Assembly: GCA_002150815.3 (NCBI GenBank) | Contig: NDFF03000002.1 | Coordinates: 124,001-188,000, forward strand | Source: Grammothele lineata | Taxonomy: Eukaryota; Basidiomycota; Agaricomycetes; Polyporales; Polyporaceae | DNA: 64,000 nt | Direction of reading: 5' to 3' | Part shown: one piece after another, positions 52,001 through 61,911 of the stretch | How the letters are laid out: each line of letters starts with the position of its first letter | Numbering within the stretch: position 1 is the first letter of the stretch | The notes under the pieces: generated by a model | The model's database searches: none | Told to the model about the DNA's origin: nothing | What the model saw: only the letters and a program-made list of their open reading frames with translations | Program-made: the position numbers and the translations under genes

Positions 52001-54737
52001 CGAAGTCAGCCTCGCCATAGTGCTGCACATCAAAACGCGCCAATGGTTCGCGGCCTGCCGCTACCGCAATCGCGGGGTCGAAATAACTGACCAGGCGTGC
52101 TCGCAGGTACTCCGCGGCATCGTCCCATGATGCGCGCGACCATACGCCCTCCGCGCGAGGTGCGCTGTGCCCCGAGTCTACAACTCGCATGGACGCGACG
52201 CCAACGGAGTCATAGCGCGGTGACCCGCGTGCTCGACTCGCGAGCTCCTCCAGATCAGCAAAGTGTATTGCACTCGCACGTACACCTTGCGTCTGAGAGG
52301 GAGCCTTCGCCGTCTTGCGGGTCTTGCAGTTGCGGCTCGTGTGGCCAACTTCCATGCAGGTAAAGCATCGGTCCTCCGCCCGCAGCCGGTCCAACTCCTC
52401 AGGCGAATGCTGAACCCGTTTTTCCTTCTTTTCAGGACGCTCGTTCCCCTTCTGGGTCGGTCCACTCCTGCCGCCCGGATTGGAGCGCTGCTGGGGCTTC
52501 TGCGTCTTCCCTGCAGCGCCCTGGTCCTTGCTTGGCACCCACGGCGACGGACCGTCGTCCCTGTTCGCAAAACGTCCCCAACGCCTGCCTGGGATGCTGC
52601 CTTGGTACGCCCGCTGCTCCTGTCTGCGGCCTTCCAGCGCGGTCTCGTGTCTCTCGGCATGCTTCACCAGTCTGGTGAGTTCGGTCTTCTCCGGATGGAA
52701 TCCTTTCTCACGCAGATGGAAACGAAGTTCCTCATGCAACCCCTTCCAGAAAATTTGGACCAATTGGAAGTCCGTGACGTCGGAGAAACGTACCGCGAGG
52801 TGCTCAAGATCCCGCACAAAGTCGCGAACGCGCCGAGTTCCCTGCCTCGCCGTCTCCAATTTGGTACGTAGGCTGGCCTTGTAATCGGCTGGAAAACAAT
52901 AATCAAACAGTGCTTCGAACAGGCTCGCCATCGTCCATTCTTCCGGGGTGCGCGCAACGTGTCTCATATAGAACGTCTGCGGCTCCCCAGCCATGAAGCG
53001 GTTAACGAACAGTAAAGCAACCTCGTCCGTGACGTCCGTGAGTCGTTGCCAAGTTTGTACCTCGAATACCCAGGCTTCAAACTTGTCCAAATCCGCAGCG
53101 CCGTCCCATTTGGATGGCTGTGGGACCTTCAGTCCAGCTTTCAAAGCTGCTTTTTTCGCTTTCTGGAAACTCCGCTTGCGCTGACGTTCCTCGCGTTTAT
53201 CATAGGACTTCTTGTGGCGTTCCTCGGGCTCGTCAACATCTGGTACGTCTTCCGCATCGTCCGAGCCAGAGTCGTCGCTAACCGAAGAACTGTCCGGGGC
53301 CATGTCGTCGTCCGAGCTATCCGAGCTCGGAGGACTAGGAGGACCGTCTCCCCCTGCCGCTCCCGGCTGGAAGAACACGCCATCTGGCACCATGGACGGC
53401 TCGCGCTTGAACGCGCTCGCCGTACGTCGTGTGCGCGACGGTGCAGGAGGTCGCGACGCCTCCCGGGGGCCGCTCGCATCCATCGGAATCGGTGTAGAAG
53501 TGCCTCGCGCGTGTTGCTTCAAGAACGCGCGTTGTTTGCTCGTCCTGGGGACGCTCTTCCCTTTGGGACTAGGAGGCAAGTTCTCGATTTCGCTCTCAGA
53601 CGATTCGCTGACAACTTCCGTAATGATTGCCATTGACTCTATGCTAGGTACAATGGCAGACCTGTAGCTAAGACCTAGCTGCCGCGCGACTTCGTCCTCC
53701 GAGTCGCTCCCGGACTCCATGTCCTCCCGCGAGGCGTTTCCTGAGACCGCTCCGGCACTAGGAACGTTAGAGGTACGTCCCCATTCCTCCGGTAGGGGAC
53801 CCAGCTGATCCGCCGCGTCGCAGAGGTCAAACCAGTTCTGGAAGAACTTGGGTGACACCTCCACTGCCGCGCGCTGACCCGGCAGGGCTCGCGCGCGTGC
53901 GCGCACGAGCACCCAACCATCTCTGGCGTTGGACAGGTCGCGGAGCACGCCGGCGTGATCGCCAGGGCTCAACGCGAGCTCTGCCTCGGGAGCACGCGCA
54001 GCCAGAGCGGCGCGCGGCTCGACCGATGCCAGAGACTCTGGAGCGCACACAGTCGCGATGACCGGCGGCTCGACAGAGATTGCCCGCCCCGGAGCGCACA
54101 CAGTCACAGAGACCGGCGGCTCGACAGGGTTCCCCCCAGGAGCGCACACCAAGACGGGCGGCTCGACTGGGTCCCTCCCAGGAGCGCACACCAAGACGGG
54201 CGGCTCGACTGGGGTAATCTCGGGGGCACACACCAGAGTGGGCGGCTCGACCGAGCTTCCAGGAGGAGCGACGGATCCGCCGTCTCGCTCAACTCCTGGG
54301 CGGGGCGCCGCGAATACTTCATCGCGCGCCCCCCCATCCGCTGCATCCCCCATAACCGCGTCGCCCTCCGCTTGAGGAGACGGGGGCACCCCACCACGCG
54401 CGGCATTGGTCTGCCTACGCGTGATGCGGCGCCCCAACGCTACGCCCTCCGCTACACCCTCACCATGATCGGCGATACCCCACTTCGCTGCCAGCGCGAG
54501 GTCGGAAGAAGGTCCGCGAACGGCCTTGGAACGACGGGGGATAGGGGCGGGGTCTGGGAGAGGGATGAAGAACGAGTTGGTAAGCTCACCTTGGGCTTCC
54601 AACTCGACGCCGTCGCGCGACTGTGCGTCGTCGCGGGGGTCGGCGTCGCGCGCCAGTACGTCGGCGCGCGCGAGGGCAGGGGCGGCCGCCTCGGGTGAGG
54701 TCCGCGTGCCCGACTGAACGTCCATAGTAGTCGACAT
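46068..54737 (-). CDS. Gag-Pol polyprotein of the chromodomain retrotransposon
   Basis: One ORF of 2889 residues starts at 54737. In order: an acidic, Pro-rich N-terminus with five or six VEPPV...VCAP repeats (residues about 165-245); gag capsid region (about 550-720); CCHC zinc knuckle CFTCMEVGHTSRNC (about 790); two copies of a domain of about 190 residues (about 863-1245); aspartic protease LLDSGS (about 1316); reverse transcriptase with YLDD (about 1640); RNase H with VTDASLTG (about 1793); integrase with a zinc region, D in IGIDFVGP, D in SDRDTLF and E in DGATERANR (about 2195-2300); a chromodomain (WAVDRILSH...VTWVPY, about 2500-2545); and a 340-residue C-terminal extension. Gag and pol share one frame without a shift. 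All catalytic motifs are intact. Chromodomains can direct integration to marked chromatin. Confidence 0.92.
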   Translation of the reverse strand: MSTTMDVQSGTRTSPEAAAPALARADVLARDADPRDDAQSRDGVELEAQGELTNSFFIPLPDPAPIPRRSKAVRGPSSDLALAAKWGIADHGEGVAEGVALGRRITRRQTNAARGGVPPSPQAEGDAVMGDAADGGARDEVFAAPRPGVERDGGSVAPPGSSVEPPTLVCAPEITPVEPPVLVCAPGRDPVEPPVLVCAPGGNPVEPPVSVTVCAPGRAISVEPPVIATVCAPESLASVEPRAALAARAPEAELALSPGDHAGVLRDLSNARDGWVLVRARARALPGQRAAVEVSPKFFQNWFDLCDAADQLGPLPEEWGRTSNVPSAGAVSGNASREDMESGSDSEDEVARQLGLSYRSAIVPSIESMAIITEVVSESSESEIENLPPSPKGKSVPRTSKQRAFLKQHARGTSTPIPMDASGPREASRPPAPSRTRRTASAFKREPSMVPDGVFFQPGAAGGDGPPSPPSSDSSDDDMAPDSSSVSDDSGSDDAEDVPDVDEPEERHKKSYDKREERQRKRSFQKAKKAALKAGLKVPQPSKWDGAADLDKFEAWVFEVQTWQRLTDVTDEVALLFVNRFMAGEPQTFYMRHVARTPEEWTMASLFEALFDYCFPADYKASLRTKLETARQGTRRVRDFVRDLEHLAVRFSDVTDFQLVQIFWKGLHEELRFHLREKGFHPEKTELTRLVKHAERHETALEGRRQEQRAYQGSIPGRRWGRFANRDDGPSPWVPSKDQGAAGKTQKPQQRSNPGGRSGPTQKGNERPEKKEKRVQHSPEELDRLRAEDRCFTCMEVGHTSRNCKTRKTAKAPSQTQGVRASAIHFADLEELASRARGSPRYDSVGVASMRVVDSGHSAPRAEGVWSRASWDDAAEYLRARLVSYFDPAIAVAAGREPLARFDVQHYGEADFEVVDMLAPPWHVAEWVVTRAQLDDPTWSIEDMLQEGWNDYIRFEGNPMWGHAFPPGETHDRDLPAIFWLRALFAQQLEREFPDLSAEERNALVNVERDPGGYRVRLQTTGESRVIARTDVYELDFHARRWLSAWIEETRPSAPEGVWARAHARDCEEYLEALFVSYFARSATDADTYLRFLVEELPEERAFIVHDSEARAGWVSEYRVSRAQLDDDSWDVQRTVRATWLDWVSRASREDQGMRFPQGDAPDESYPALHWIRAHVDLILREEYGDDTDWSEIIRVWLEDDGYVLTFALSGVNYLITHQQLQAANFALRDIVLDHMQWWSVQDLMEYVREVEERRARRQHVMMCGARPRRARKGKSKDIPSNAVPGVERNAMRTTDYTRVMPRPIVIAVEVNGQPVRALLDSGSMADFVSTTLVDQLSLQKEYLEKPLPVQLAVHGSRSKINCCTTVDFSYQEISCRKRFDVANLDNYDMILGTPFIYQHRVISGLNPTRVVVGSAAPLPIQDGEDTAVILSAAAKLLEESLDELRAQLAHEAEDLCQDGARAALPPLRDVNHTIPLIDETKVYSWRPSKCPDALRPLWHEKKKAYLESGRWQLAAGVNSSPMLMIPKPAREDGILRLRTVVDKRQQNANTHKLSAPLPDIEGILRNVVKHKYRSIIDGKDAYEQIRVVPEHVPRTLFTTPDGTMVSLVLQQGDVNGPTTYQTVMNHIFAPYIGVFMDVYLDDIVIYSDTIEDHMKHVRMVFDVLRREKFFLGADKMNFFAEKLKILGHVIDSRGIAMDPHKVDSVLNWKTPTTKALLSSFLGAVGFLAQDCDGIRVPMGVLAPLTSTAKPWNWTATHQRAFEQVKAAVHEARNRRRVALDYSEGAPPINLVTDASLTGASGYISQGEDLNTAAVVTFWSGKFNSAQQNYPVHEQELLAIVESLKRFRPLLLGTKFRICTDHKALEYFMSQKDLSGRQNRWLDVLNEFDFSVQYIPGETNVLADALSRIYSAEPAGIERAQSEFVGDDGGGVPTVARVLDIIRPVYTGAAAIVDEPQPRRSTRLAAKPKAAGAYRAMHEGLLHDDPALEDSAAAPGGGDTSEEEAAALLDEGPAWATGGASPELMDIISPERDQDDDTQAAIGINVPSSVLDSASELGMELPEGLRGRYADDTYFRRIVDKIDEHPAFSYKDGLLYVRAEGAHQLCVPDVLIGTRRVREILLRHAHSILAHLGARKTLEYLRAEVWWPAMVSDVAAYCRTCSVCATTKSATARPLGLLKPLQVPRRPWQYIGIDFVGPLPASGNRHGSFDMICVIIDQLTSMVHLVPTLQTYGAVETAEVIFEHVYKLHGLPERIISDRDTLFTSTFWRRLHELLGTELRLSSAYHPQSDGATERANRTMTQLLRQCVRPDQKDWVQRLPAIELAMNMARSETTGFSPFYLNYGQMPRSLVWPSECEYPGVRTFAQRMKEAIMTAHDAIIAARVNQTTHANRHRRAAGFQEGDFVYLSTKNLALPKGRARKLAPKYLGPFRISKVLSEGATYQLELSDELRARGLHNAFHASLLRPHFPNDDRRFPGRQFHQLPGFGEHPREWAVDRILSHSGKGSDAEFEVQWTTGDVTWVPYADVKHLQALSEYFEALGVQNVGRLAARSTDARDSEPVPVAVGAISLGSVYIRGEVDAGSTHLTSRSPSSAALTRMPDHAAGEPLTLDERVACETYAGRLVAHQLHNAPWPGEPPRGYMDWFRLQNRYAPAPVRVHHQDARMPTAPSGRAGPDVAMTAGAFDVFLRHELRLAEMTTRTQGPPVAVRGAAPVAHDFTGSVRRGRKAFVRGRGRGRGGLLGEQAPALMSPQTADTGAAVGRIGRVADDNEASHGTQSSEHGCRRTKRRGRKELATAAGSSGGGRSSEAGTYTNDARGERILCDMLRQLLSDVTGGHFHSDVINVDEDVPMAGTEPGAAAGSRGTNGRGSSPPHLEDFHFTDDTVGPDI

Positions 54738-54827
54738 GTCGTAGTATAGGTTTTTTGGTACGACGTCCTACGGGTGATCAGTCCGAGGGGTCGTCTGTGA
54801 TACGAGAAAAGAAAGACTCAAAAAAAA

Positions 54828-55297
54828 TGTGAGGCCCGCGAGCGCTCGACGTCCGAGATTCGACCTTGAGAGGAGCGCGGACGAGATGTCGAGTGTCGAA
54901 GGGGGCCTAACGAGAGAGATGGGTCGGCACACGAGGGAGTGAGTAGGAAATCCTCGTATCCCGAGTTCTGAGTTCACCGGTACGATACAGGGGGTCTTAT
55001 ATACTACTGAGGGTCAGCCACCCGAGAGGAACTGTATAGTACCAGGGAACTCCGAGGGACCAATGAGAAGACTAGAATAGAAGTACGAGAGAATGTAGAG
55101 TAAGATGAAACCAAAGGGGCTTGCGTGGCCTGGGGCTGACGCAAGCTAAAGAATGACAAAGCCGTAGGCAAGGGGTGACGCAAGCGCGAAGAGCTTGCGC
55201 AAGCCCGTAGCTACAAGGTACGGAGGACTCGATAGCACGAGGCTTCGGCTATCGATCCTGGACGCCTAAACGGGCAAGGTAAGCGCCTATCCTTACA
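54828..55297 (-). repeat. 5' LTR (470 bp)
   Basis: Identical by eye to 45529-45998. Its TATATAAG (55003-54996, minus strand) would drive the element. Confidence 0.95.
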
Positions 55298-55302
55298 CGT
55301 AA
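55298..55302. repeat. Target site duplication CGTAA (right)
   Basis: Matches 45524-45528. Confidence 0.95.
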
Positions 55303-58242
55303 TATCGGTCGAGGACTGACTGACCAGATAGACCTGCGTATCACGAGAATGTGACAGAACGACGCGCGGTAAGTAAAGCGGGACAGGTGTACGGGACGAT
55401 ATCATGGTGGAACGCACAGATCGGGATCGTGGACGTGCGCGATCACGTCTAGCAAGACCGGCCATTAGCGCGTTGAAGCTCTGTACGTTGCACGACGCCC
55501 TTACATTCAACGCTGAGGAAGAGGATTAGAATGAGTCATCCAAGAGAGATGAGGTACGTATGACGCACATGTCACGGATCGCGACCCTAGGCCATATCAA
55601 AGCGTCTTGAGCAGCAGAAGTGACGCGATCACGTCCGAGTACGGAACGCACCAAGTATCGTATCCCTATCTAGACGAATTAGCGCGAGGTATCATGAGAA
55701 GATCGTTGATCATACGCACGATTGGTTTGCCGTACTGTACGAGATACTTCAGTAGAATCTTCATACCTATGAACAGACGAACTAACCTTCTGTGAGAGGT
55801 AGATACAATCCAAGCTGCGTAGTTGCAGTCAGTGAATGTGCGTGAGAGCTGGATCAGAAACGCCCTACAGTTCGCCGTAAATATCCTATAAACCAGTAAG
55901 CATCACCCTCCAGAAACCAGGGAAAGAAAGAAGACACTTGCTAGCTGAACGTGGTCGATAGCCCCGTTCCCAATTCTACTCGGGCGTCAGCCAACGCCAC
56001 ACGTCAAGACGTACGGAGGCTCATACCGAACTGGCTTAGAGCCTTTGTGCCCATCAAGGTGGTCAAGCTCCTCTTCCGGGAAGATCTTCTCCCCATGAAT
56101 GGTATACCTATCCACCGCACACCTTCGTCATGCGGGCGCTTCACAGAGTCTACGGCGAGGACGTACATGATGTTCAGCGAGCCGTCCGCGTTGCGCCCGC
56201 GGATGCGCTCGAAGATGAAGTCCATGAACGCTGAGCCACGTCGAGTGATAAGACACGGGCGAGACTTTCAGCGCGAAATGAGAGGCACGTACCCTGGGCC
56301 TCGTGAGTGAACCCGAGCCGGATGAGGGCGTACAGTGTGAAAGACGAGTCGCGGATCCACGATGCTCTATACATCGGGAATACAGCCATCAGCACTCTCA
56401 AATGAACATTATACCAGAGGGACTGCTCACCGATAGTCCCTGAGAATGATCGCGCAGTTAGAGAATAATGTATAGATATGAATATGTTAACAGCGTACCA
56501 GTTCCGCGTCCCTCCAATATATTCCGGTAAGCTGAACGTCGGGCTAGCGACGACCGCGCCCGTGGGCTCGTAGATAAGCAACTTGAGCGCGAGTGCACTT
56601 CGGTTGACGGCCTCCTTCCACGAGCCGGTGTAGGTTGAGCGCCGGATCCACGCGTTCCAGTATGCGTTCGTTTCCTACAGAGTGGGATAGGCGTTATGCG
56701 CGGGGGTTGCACGAAGAGAGTGGAACATCACTCACGTCCAGCAGTTCGCGCATCAGTTTCTAGCTTCAGATTTCAGCGCGATTTACGATGGGAGCGGGGA
56801 CAACCGCGAACGAACCTTGGTAAGGATAGGATCCTCGGGAGAGCGTAGGGTCGACGCGCCCGCAACAAGCTCTAAGGAAGCGTGTCAGCAAAGTCCCCAA
56901 AGGCAATCACTTGCGCGCTCACTCTCGTATGACACTCCGAGCTGACGCGCGACCTCGTGCGTCGGGTGCGCCTGGGGCGGAAGAGGCACGTCCGGAGGCG
57001 TCCTCAGCACAAACGTGACCGCCTGGCCCTCGCGCAACTCCAGCTCCGCATACACGCCCGTACCTTTATGCCCCTTCGCGCTCAAATCCAGCAACTTGAA
57101 CTCCACCGTCGGTTCCTGGACGTTCTCCAAGCTCGCCTCGGAAACAAAGCGCAGGTCGAGCGTAAGCCCCGCGTCTTTGGACGCGAACTCGGCCTTGTGG
57201 TGCGGCCCGCGCGGGGAAGTGGGCGATGGCGAGGCGACGGAGGGATCGATGAAGATCTCGGTCGTGTGCGCGGAGCGGGCGTAGTTGAACGCGGGCGCGC
57301 ACTCCATGCGGAGCGGCATGGTGCCGCGGATGACTTCGACGCGGCGGACGAGCCATGCGAGCAGAGGGCGGGTCGTCGTGCTGCTCGGCTGGCGCGGGAG
57401 AAAGTCTGGATGCGGTGAGAGCGAGCGGGGGTTAGCGTGGGACGTGAGAGGAGACGCAGAAACTGACCTGTGACGGTTGCGACACCTTGTTCGTTCAGGA
57501 ACCTGTCAGGTGATGCGTTGTCAGCGCAAATTCACAATTCGAGGGGACGACGCAAACTTGGTTTGAAGGATCTGAGTCGAAAATGAGACATTTATGTGGG
57601 CCCTCGAAGTGCGTGTCACTCACATTAGAGTTTGGCAGGTAGCTTTGCTTGGTAGTGAAGGGGACCGTCGGCGAGATAGAGAAGTGACCGCCCTGTACAG
57701 ACGACACACGAATGCATTGGGAACCGTTGTGCCGCTGCGTGATGTGTAACTTTACCTTGTCTTTGTCCAAGATTCGAGCGAAAACGGAAGGAGAATCGAA
57801 GTTGGGAACGCAGTAGCTCTCGACTGTGAGATGATTAGATGCCTGCTCGTTCTTCGCCCGGCCCTTGCGCGCAGCATAGAGTGAAATATGTCCCTCGTAT
57901 CACAGGAACAAGCCGATGGCGATTGCGCGCATACAAGCACACTGCTCACCGAGAGAGACATCTTGGACACTAGCCTGAGAGCGTCCACAGTGAACGCGAA
58001 AGACTTACTGGAGCCGTCGATGCTGACCTAGTCAAAGATAATTGGCCGAAGGAAGATGGTAAGAGTGAATTGAGACGTACTAGAGCAGCAGTCCGAAGGT
58101 TCCCAATCCTAGAAAGAGGCGGCACTTCATGAACCCGTGATTTTGCCGAGAAGCCCACGAAATGCGAACGGGAGACTCACAGGCCGTGATCAGCTATGGG
58201 AATGTAGCCCCGCTCCTCCTGTGGCTGGTTCATGTTCATCAT
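55303..58242 (-). pseudogene. GH15 glycosidase, 5' part (split by LTR element)
   Basis: The start is at 58242 (MMNMNQPQEERGYIPIADHG). Small exons IGNLRTAAL and VSIDGS follow, then GGHFSISPTVPFTTKQSYLP, TMPLRMECAPAFNYARSAHT, LEVARQLGVSYE-like text, [99 protein letters not shown] and DIYGEL. This order is that of a GH15 glucoamylase/trehalase-like enzyme acting on alpha-glucosides; no signal peptide is seen, so an intracellular role is likely. Many introns are very short, and one donor near 55936 appears to be GC. The LTR insertion lies after the YDTW segment; I cannot tell whether it hit an exon or an intron. Confidence 0.8.
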
Positions 58243-58885
58243 CGTTCTATGGGTGTTTGCGTGCAGGAAGTCGTCGCGGGCGAGTGCGGGGAAGGAGAGA
58301 GAGCGACGGCAGCTGGGGAATGCGGGGCAGGCTTTATGCCATCATCGCCCCGATCCGAATCGCCGACGACCGCAGGCGCCCATCCGTGTAACGATACGTG
58401 ACTAAGACGCACGTGATCGTGATGCACTAATCTAACGCGCTGGCGTACACCCTTAAGGTCTGCTGTTCTCATCCACGACCCACGCACACGTTTTTCTGGT
58501 ACCACAACGTGTCGCTGACTGCGCGCACACATGACCCAACTGCTCGGGCATAGACGGGGTGAGTGTGAGAATTCTGAGTCACTCGGCGCCTTGATAACTT
58601 CAAATGAGCATGTTCTCATAGTGCACTCGCCGGTAACACCTCAAGGGTCGGTTGGGACATACGAGCGTAGCATTACGAAAAAGCAGCTTTACAGATTGGT
58701 ACAGTCCATATGGGTGAGGAGCTGTAGCTTGAGCAACCATAGTGTCGTCAACATAAGATGAACGTTCTGATAAGAAGTAAATCCTCTACAACTACGCCAC
58801 GGCCCTGTGTTCTACATGAAAATGCGTCTCCCCTAATGAGATTCACGCGCTCATTATCAACGGCAGAGACAGATTGCTTACTGAA
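58243..58885. other. Upstream region of the GH15 gene
   Basis: No gene recognised. Confidence 0.5.
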
Positions 58886-59350
58886 GCTCAACTTCAAGGG
58901 AACTTCCTTCTGCTACAAATAGTACGCCGCGATGCAGCTCCTCGCACAAGGTGGCGCGGCGCCCATGGAAAGCAAGCAGGGTAAGTCTCAGGATGACGAT
59001 ATCCTTGTCGCACGCCTACTGATGCTCGTTGAACCATGTACGCGCTTGTACGCACAGGAGGAGCGCATAGAAACACCCCTGAGTACGCCGTTCTTTCCCT
59101 TGTATTGCTACAGCACGACCGACTGACGCACAATTAAGTGACGGGCTTAGACGAGTATCACACGAGCATCAGCGGAAACTGTAAACGGTCATAGACAAGC
59201 CAGCTACGTGCACGCGTCGCATGTACTCCAGGTGTATTGACGTAGTAGTGGAACTCGGCATCTCTATGAAGCCGTAATAAACAGCCCGAGGACGTCGCGA
59301 AGCTAGCCTCGTTCCTCGTGCACGACGAATCCGTGTTTAATGCTGGTGCG
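58886..59350 (+). pseudogene. SDR relic lacking exons 1-2
   Basis: It reads LNFKGTSFCYK, stop, YAAMQLLAQG, then ESKQG (exon 3), ETPL/EYAVLS-like text, GLDEYHTSISGN (near 59150) and [19 protein letters not shown] (near 59283). There are stops and no catalytic YxxxK exon. It aligns with the relic at 62770-63571, including the non-coding stretches, so the two derive from one already decayed segment. Confidence 0.75.
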
Positions 59351-60087
59351 TCCTTCTGTTAATTTCCACTCAGGTGAGTCGTATCGTCCGCACAGTCCTT
59401 TATGCAGACTGCTATATTCGAACAGTATATTTATTATAGAGGGGACGCAGAAACTCGCGGAGAGACGGACCGCCGACGGGTACCACTGTCCAAGCACCAG
59501 AGGACAGCGACCGGGAGGACGCGCGCGACGCGGGGCAGGGGCGCGTCGACAGGAGGGGGCCCCTGCATGTTTTTAACAGCGAAGCTGACGCCGGAATATC
59601 TAGCGACGCCATCTACGACCGCAACGCGGACCAGCGACGAGCCTCCAGTTGACAACCTGAGCCCTGTGCAGCTTCCTGATTCAGGCTCATTGTAACTACA
59701 GTCGTGTGGATAGATCACGTTCCATCTTTTAGCATAGTGAGGAGATGGATCGCGTTGCTGGTAGGAGGTGAAGAAGCACTCTTGATATCGGCCATCTGCT
59801 TGAGCTGTCTTCCCCTCTACCTTTCTAGGCATCGAATCGTCCTACTTTCCAATCGCAGTATCATTTTCGCTCTGTATGGGACTCAGTGTGTTGAAAGAAT
59901 CAAAAGCCCTCGATACATCATTCCGTAGCTATATGGGAAGTCGATCGAGTGCTGTCCGGGCTCGCTCATCAGTGTCCCTCGATCCTCTCACTTATACCCC
60001 ACCCGAGACAAGCCGGGCTCAGTCGCCCTCTTTCCTTCCACCTCTGTCCCAGCGGACGTGTCTGTCGACCTCCCCTCACTGTGCTAT
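59351..60087. other. Intergenic
   Basis: No gene recognised; promoter side of the membrane protein gene at 60088. Confidence 0.5.
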
Positions 60088-61911
60088 GATGATGATGTTA
60101 TCTCCGCTCTGTATTCTCGCGATCTTCACTGCTAGCGCTTCTGCTTCATTGCAGATAAGCATGCCGTATGTAGAATCTCCCTAACCCAGTTTTCCGTCCA
60201 TGTATGTACTGATATACACATGATCAGCCGCGATCTCGTTCAGTGTACCCCTGCTGAGATCACTTGGAGTAACGATGTGGATGGCGGTACGCGTGGCGCC
60301 TCTTCTCTCAACTACCGAAGTTCAAAATAATCTGTGTGGTAGCGCCCTATGTCCTGCAGCTGGTGAGACGCATTGTTTTCTCTCATTGAAAGTATGTCCT
60401 TTTTTACGGAGAACATGTCTCTTGTTGCAGCTGTGAGATCCTCTTTCTGAATATTGCTCTTTGATTGGTCCATGCTGAGGTTCCGATAGAATCATTTCCA
60501 ACTCGGAGTCCGTACTACTAGATCCTGACCACAATCTACAGACGTACAGTGGCATCAGCAGCAAATCATTCCTGTGGAGTACAAATGTTGCCGCAGGCTA
60601 GTATCATATTTCATCATCCCTTTAATTTATCTCAATATCTAGAATCCAGGCAACTCTGTTCTTGTTCGTCTTACCGACAATCAGGGCAACATGGCGACAT
60701 CAAAACCCATCACTATACAGTCTGGCCGTAAGTGTCGCATCTTACCATTATTCGTCTTACACCTCTCATGTTTTGCTCAACAATCAGCGGACAGCGCTTG
60801 TTTGGAGAAATCCAATCAAACATCGCCGGTTGGATCTTCGATGTCCGAGTCACTGTCCCGTTCTAGCAAAACGTATGTCCCAGCTCATAGAGACTTTGTG
60901 TATCGTTCAATCAATTGTGACACGAATATAGCAGCACTGGAGGAAACAATACTTCTACAAATGCGCAACCAACGGCAGACTCCACAGCGCCTCCTGCGGC
61001 TATCCAATCATCGAGTCCATCGTCAGCAGAAAGCACCGCAACTTTGAGTTCCGTTCAAGGTGAGTATATGAAGTCACTCATCTAAACACATTCTGATATA
61101 ACACCCAGGCAATTCAAACACAGACTCGTTTATGATGCCTAGCGGGAGCTCAACAGATTCGAAAACTACCGTGACAGAGTCGACTCTGGGGAAGCCAACG
61201 GGGGCAGACTCGAACGGTGGCAGCGCAGGCTCTTCAGTCGGGATCAGCTCGAACACCGTGAAGGGTATTGCAGCCGGGGGCTCAGTATCATTCCTCTGCC
61301 TCCTTTTAGCCGCGGCATGGGCTATGAGACGTCGACGGTTACAGGCCCACGGAATAGACAGAGGGCTAATTCAAAATCCAACTCCCTATCCCATTGGTAC
61401 ATACCTATGCTCTCTCGCACTTGGTGTTCATCAGAATCTGACTGTTCACTCAGAAATGCTTTCAGAAGGATCCGTGCTCCAACAAGCGCATAAACAGGGT
61501 CGCAATTCCGAGACTGAAGAGGAGGAGCGCGTGTCTGGAGAAGAACTTCAGGCTCCTCCCATCGTATCTACTGAGGACAGTGTTCTACCTTCACCACTTG
61601 GCACATATGGTTCCGGCACTGTGCAGGGCGCGAGCCTACAGCAACCCGAGCCTTCGTTCAAGCCATGTGGAGCACACTCGAGGCGATCTACCGCGACTTA
61701 CCAGGAAGATATGAGGCCCATACCCCATTCGAGAGACTCTCCAGCCGGGATTGCAGTCGCGACTCGGAGTATTCAGAGAAGGGTTGTGCATACGGAAGAC
61801 GGAGGCGTGCGTTTGCAAGGCGGCCCGCTCGGAGACCCAGACGTCTTGACTGACGAGTCCGAGATGGAAGGTAGTGTGATCGAGTTGCCGCCTCCATATC
61901 GTAGATACTGA
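60088..61911 (+). CDS. Single-pass membrane protein, secreted Ser/Thr-rich N-terminus
   Basis: It starts MMMMLSPLCILAIFTASASA, a signal peptide. Exons then read RDLVQCTPAEITWSNDVDG, SFLWSTNVAAG, NSVLVRLTDNQGNMATSKPI, a Ser/Thr/Asn-rich stretch (STGGNNTSTNAQPTADSTAP and onward) and a transmembrane helix (IAAGGSVSFLCLLLAAAWAM) followed by RRRR, which places the tail inside the cell. The cytoplasmic tail is about 200 residues and ends VIELPPPYRRY at 61909-61911; PPPY is a WW-domain/ubiquitin-ligase binding motif. The ectodomain pattern (WS...TW..N.AAG..V...DN.G) recurs in many agaricomycete surface proteins of unknown role. Some middle exon borders (60300-60560) are uncertain. Confidence 0.65.

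Larger units (their letters stand above)
45529..55297 (-). mobile_element. Complete chromodomain Ty3/Gypsy LTR retrotransposon
   Basis: The element is 9769 bp, lies on the minus strand and is bounded by two 470-bp LTRs that look identical base for base, starting TG and ending CA. A 5-bp target duplication (CGTAA) flanks it. One long gag-pol ORF fills the interior. A purine-rich tract (GGAGGGCGAG) abuts the 3' LTR. I found no obvious tRNA primer site after the 5' LTR, where a T-rich stretch follows. Identical LTRs and an unbroken ORF point to a very recent insertion. Confidence 0.95.

Noticed and set aside
52263..53667. Plus-strand ORFs of about 200 codons within the retrotransposon
   Set aside because: They are complements of gag; no independent motif or promoter is seen.
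54738..54827. tRNA primer-binding site after the 5' LTR
   Set aside because: The sequence is T-rich with no TGG-type match to a tRNA 3' end; priming may be unusual but this cannot be claimed.
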